From Sphingomonas sp. UNC305MFCol5.2 (lineage in GTDB: Bacteria; Pseudomonadota; Alphaproteobacteria; Sphingomonadales; Sphingomonadaceae): DNA of 64,000 nucleotides. Shown in pieces: positions 63,545 to 64,000 of the stretch (position 1 is the stretch's first letter; each line of letters opens with the position of its first letter). The position numbers and the translations under genes were made by a program. The DNA lies in NCBI RefSeq assembly GCF_000712135.1, contig NZ_JOOE01000001.1:1364001-1428000 (forward strand). Direction: 5' to 3'. The notes beneath the pieces are model-generated. The model was not told where the DNA came from. It did not search any database and saw only the letters and a list, made by a program, of their open reading frames with translations.

Positions 63545-64000
63545 TCAGCTATAGGCGATCAGTCGCCCCAACGTCCCGACACCCAGCCACATTAGCAACG
63601 ACACCAGCGCGCTCGTCCGCCCGATCATCGGCGGTACCGCGCCACCCGCCTCCACGCGCCGCTGCCACACCAGCCTGAACACCACGGCATTGGCGAGCGC
63701 CAGCGCGATCAGCATCAGCTTGCGGTGAAAAGTCACCGAGCGCGCCAGCGCCATACCGTCCGAAGCGAACAGGACGGTTCCACTCAGCACCAGCAACGCC
63801 AGTCCGCCCAGCGCCACCGGCGTCAGCGCGCGGGACAGCGCCGCGGCGGGCACGTCGCGCCACAATCCCGCAAGCCGCAGATCGACCACACCGATCCCGC
63901 CGACGAGCATCACCAGCCCCAGCAAATGTACGCTGTTCACGAACGGATAGGCCCAGGCGCCGCCGCGCGCCCATGGCCCCACGCCCACTGCGTCGAGCCA
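63545..64000 (-). CDS. Four-helix membrane protein, 5' truncated by window edge
   Basis: The frame is open to the right window border (WLDAVGVGPWARGGAWAY precedes the first helix), so the start is outside; the GTG at 63988 is internal. Four helices are visible, the first with PFVNSVHLLGLVMLVGGIGVV then DLRLAGL. It resembles a family of small envelope proteins annotated with domain-of-unknown-function names (DUF6644-like). Function unknown. Confidence 0.7.
   Translation of the reverse strand, partial: WLDAVGVGPWARGGAWAYPFVNSVHLLGLVMLVGGIGVVDLRLAGLWRDVPAAALSRALTPVALGGLALLVLSGTVLFASDGMALARSVTFHRKLMLIALALANAVVFRLVWQRRVEAGGAVPPMIGRTSALVSLLMWLGVGTLGRLIAYS

Overview
The window looks like chromosome from a high-GC alphaproteobacterium, most likely a sphingomonad (Sphingomonas or a close relative). 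The reasons are the strong codon bias towards G/C, a Caulobacter-like pentonate dehydratase, glycosylation genes of the exosortase A (XrtA) type, a near-consensus EcfG general-stress promoter, and many small conserved proteins of sphingomonad flavour. I saw no rRNA, tRNA, CRISPR array, integrase or transposase. These assignments come from reading motifs; no database search was run.

Left part (1-14.4 kb). The window opens inside the 3' part of a contractile-injection-system tape-measure gene, so an injection-system cluster probably lies to the left. Next comes an L-arabinose/pentose locus. It has a pentonate dehydratase (XylD-like), a coupled three-gene glycosidase operon (GH51, GH127, GH27) on the minus strand behind an FAH-family gene, and a divergent pair of an arabinanase (GH43) and a FucP-type sugar permease. 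A FadR-type GntR regulator follows. The motif T.GTCTGAC.A, which fits the known FadR-subfamily operator pattern, recurs in the promoter regions and suggests one small regulon. Outside the cell or in the periplasm the enzymes would release arabinose from arabinan and from beta-linked side chains. Inside the cell the dehydratase and FAH protein fit a non-phosphorylative pentose route whose other steps are not in the window.

Middle (14.4-31.5 kb). One 16.6-kb minus-strand gene encodes a protein of about 5,541 residues. It has a signal peptide, an N-terminal barrel resembling inverse autotransporters (type Ve secretion), and a giant beta-helix passenger with about seven restarted modules. This is the most remarkable object here.

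Right part (31.5-64 kb). This is mostly housekeeping and envelope functions: quinone oxidoreductase, SLC13 transporter, RluE, an RNase H-like protein, an S24 repressor with its palindromic operator, XrtA-associated glycosyltransferase, O-ligase and acyltransferase around an RTX protein, topoisomerase IB with MscS, thiolase and MaoC proteins, a glucokinase-like protein with altered active-site motifs, a stress protein with an EcfG promoter, PHA depolymerase, an ABC exporter, RNase R, GlpD and PilZ. Palindromic intergenic elements of at least two families are scattered through it. The window ends inside a small membrane-protein gene.
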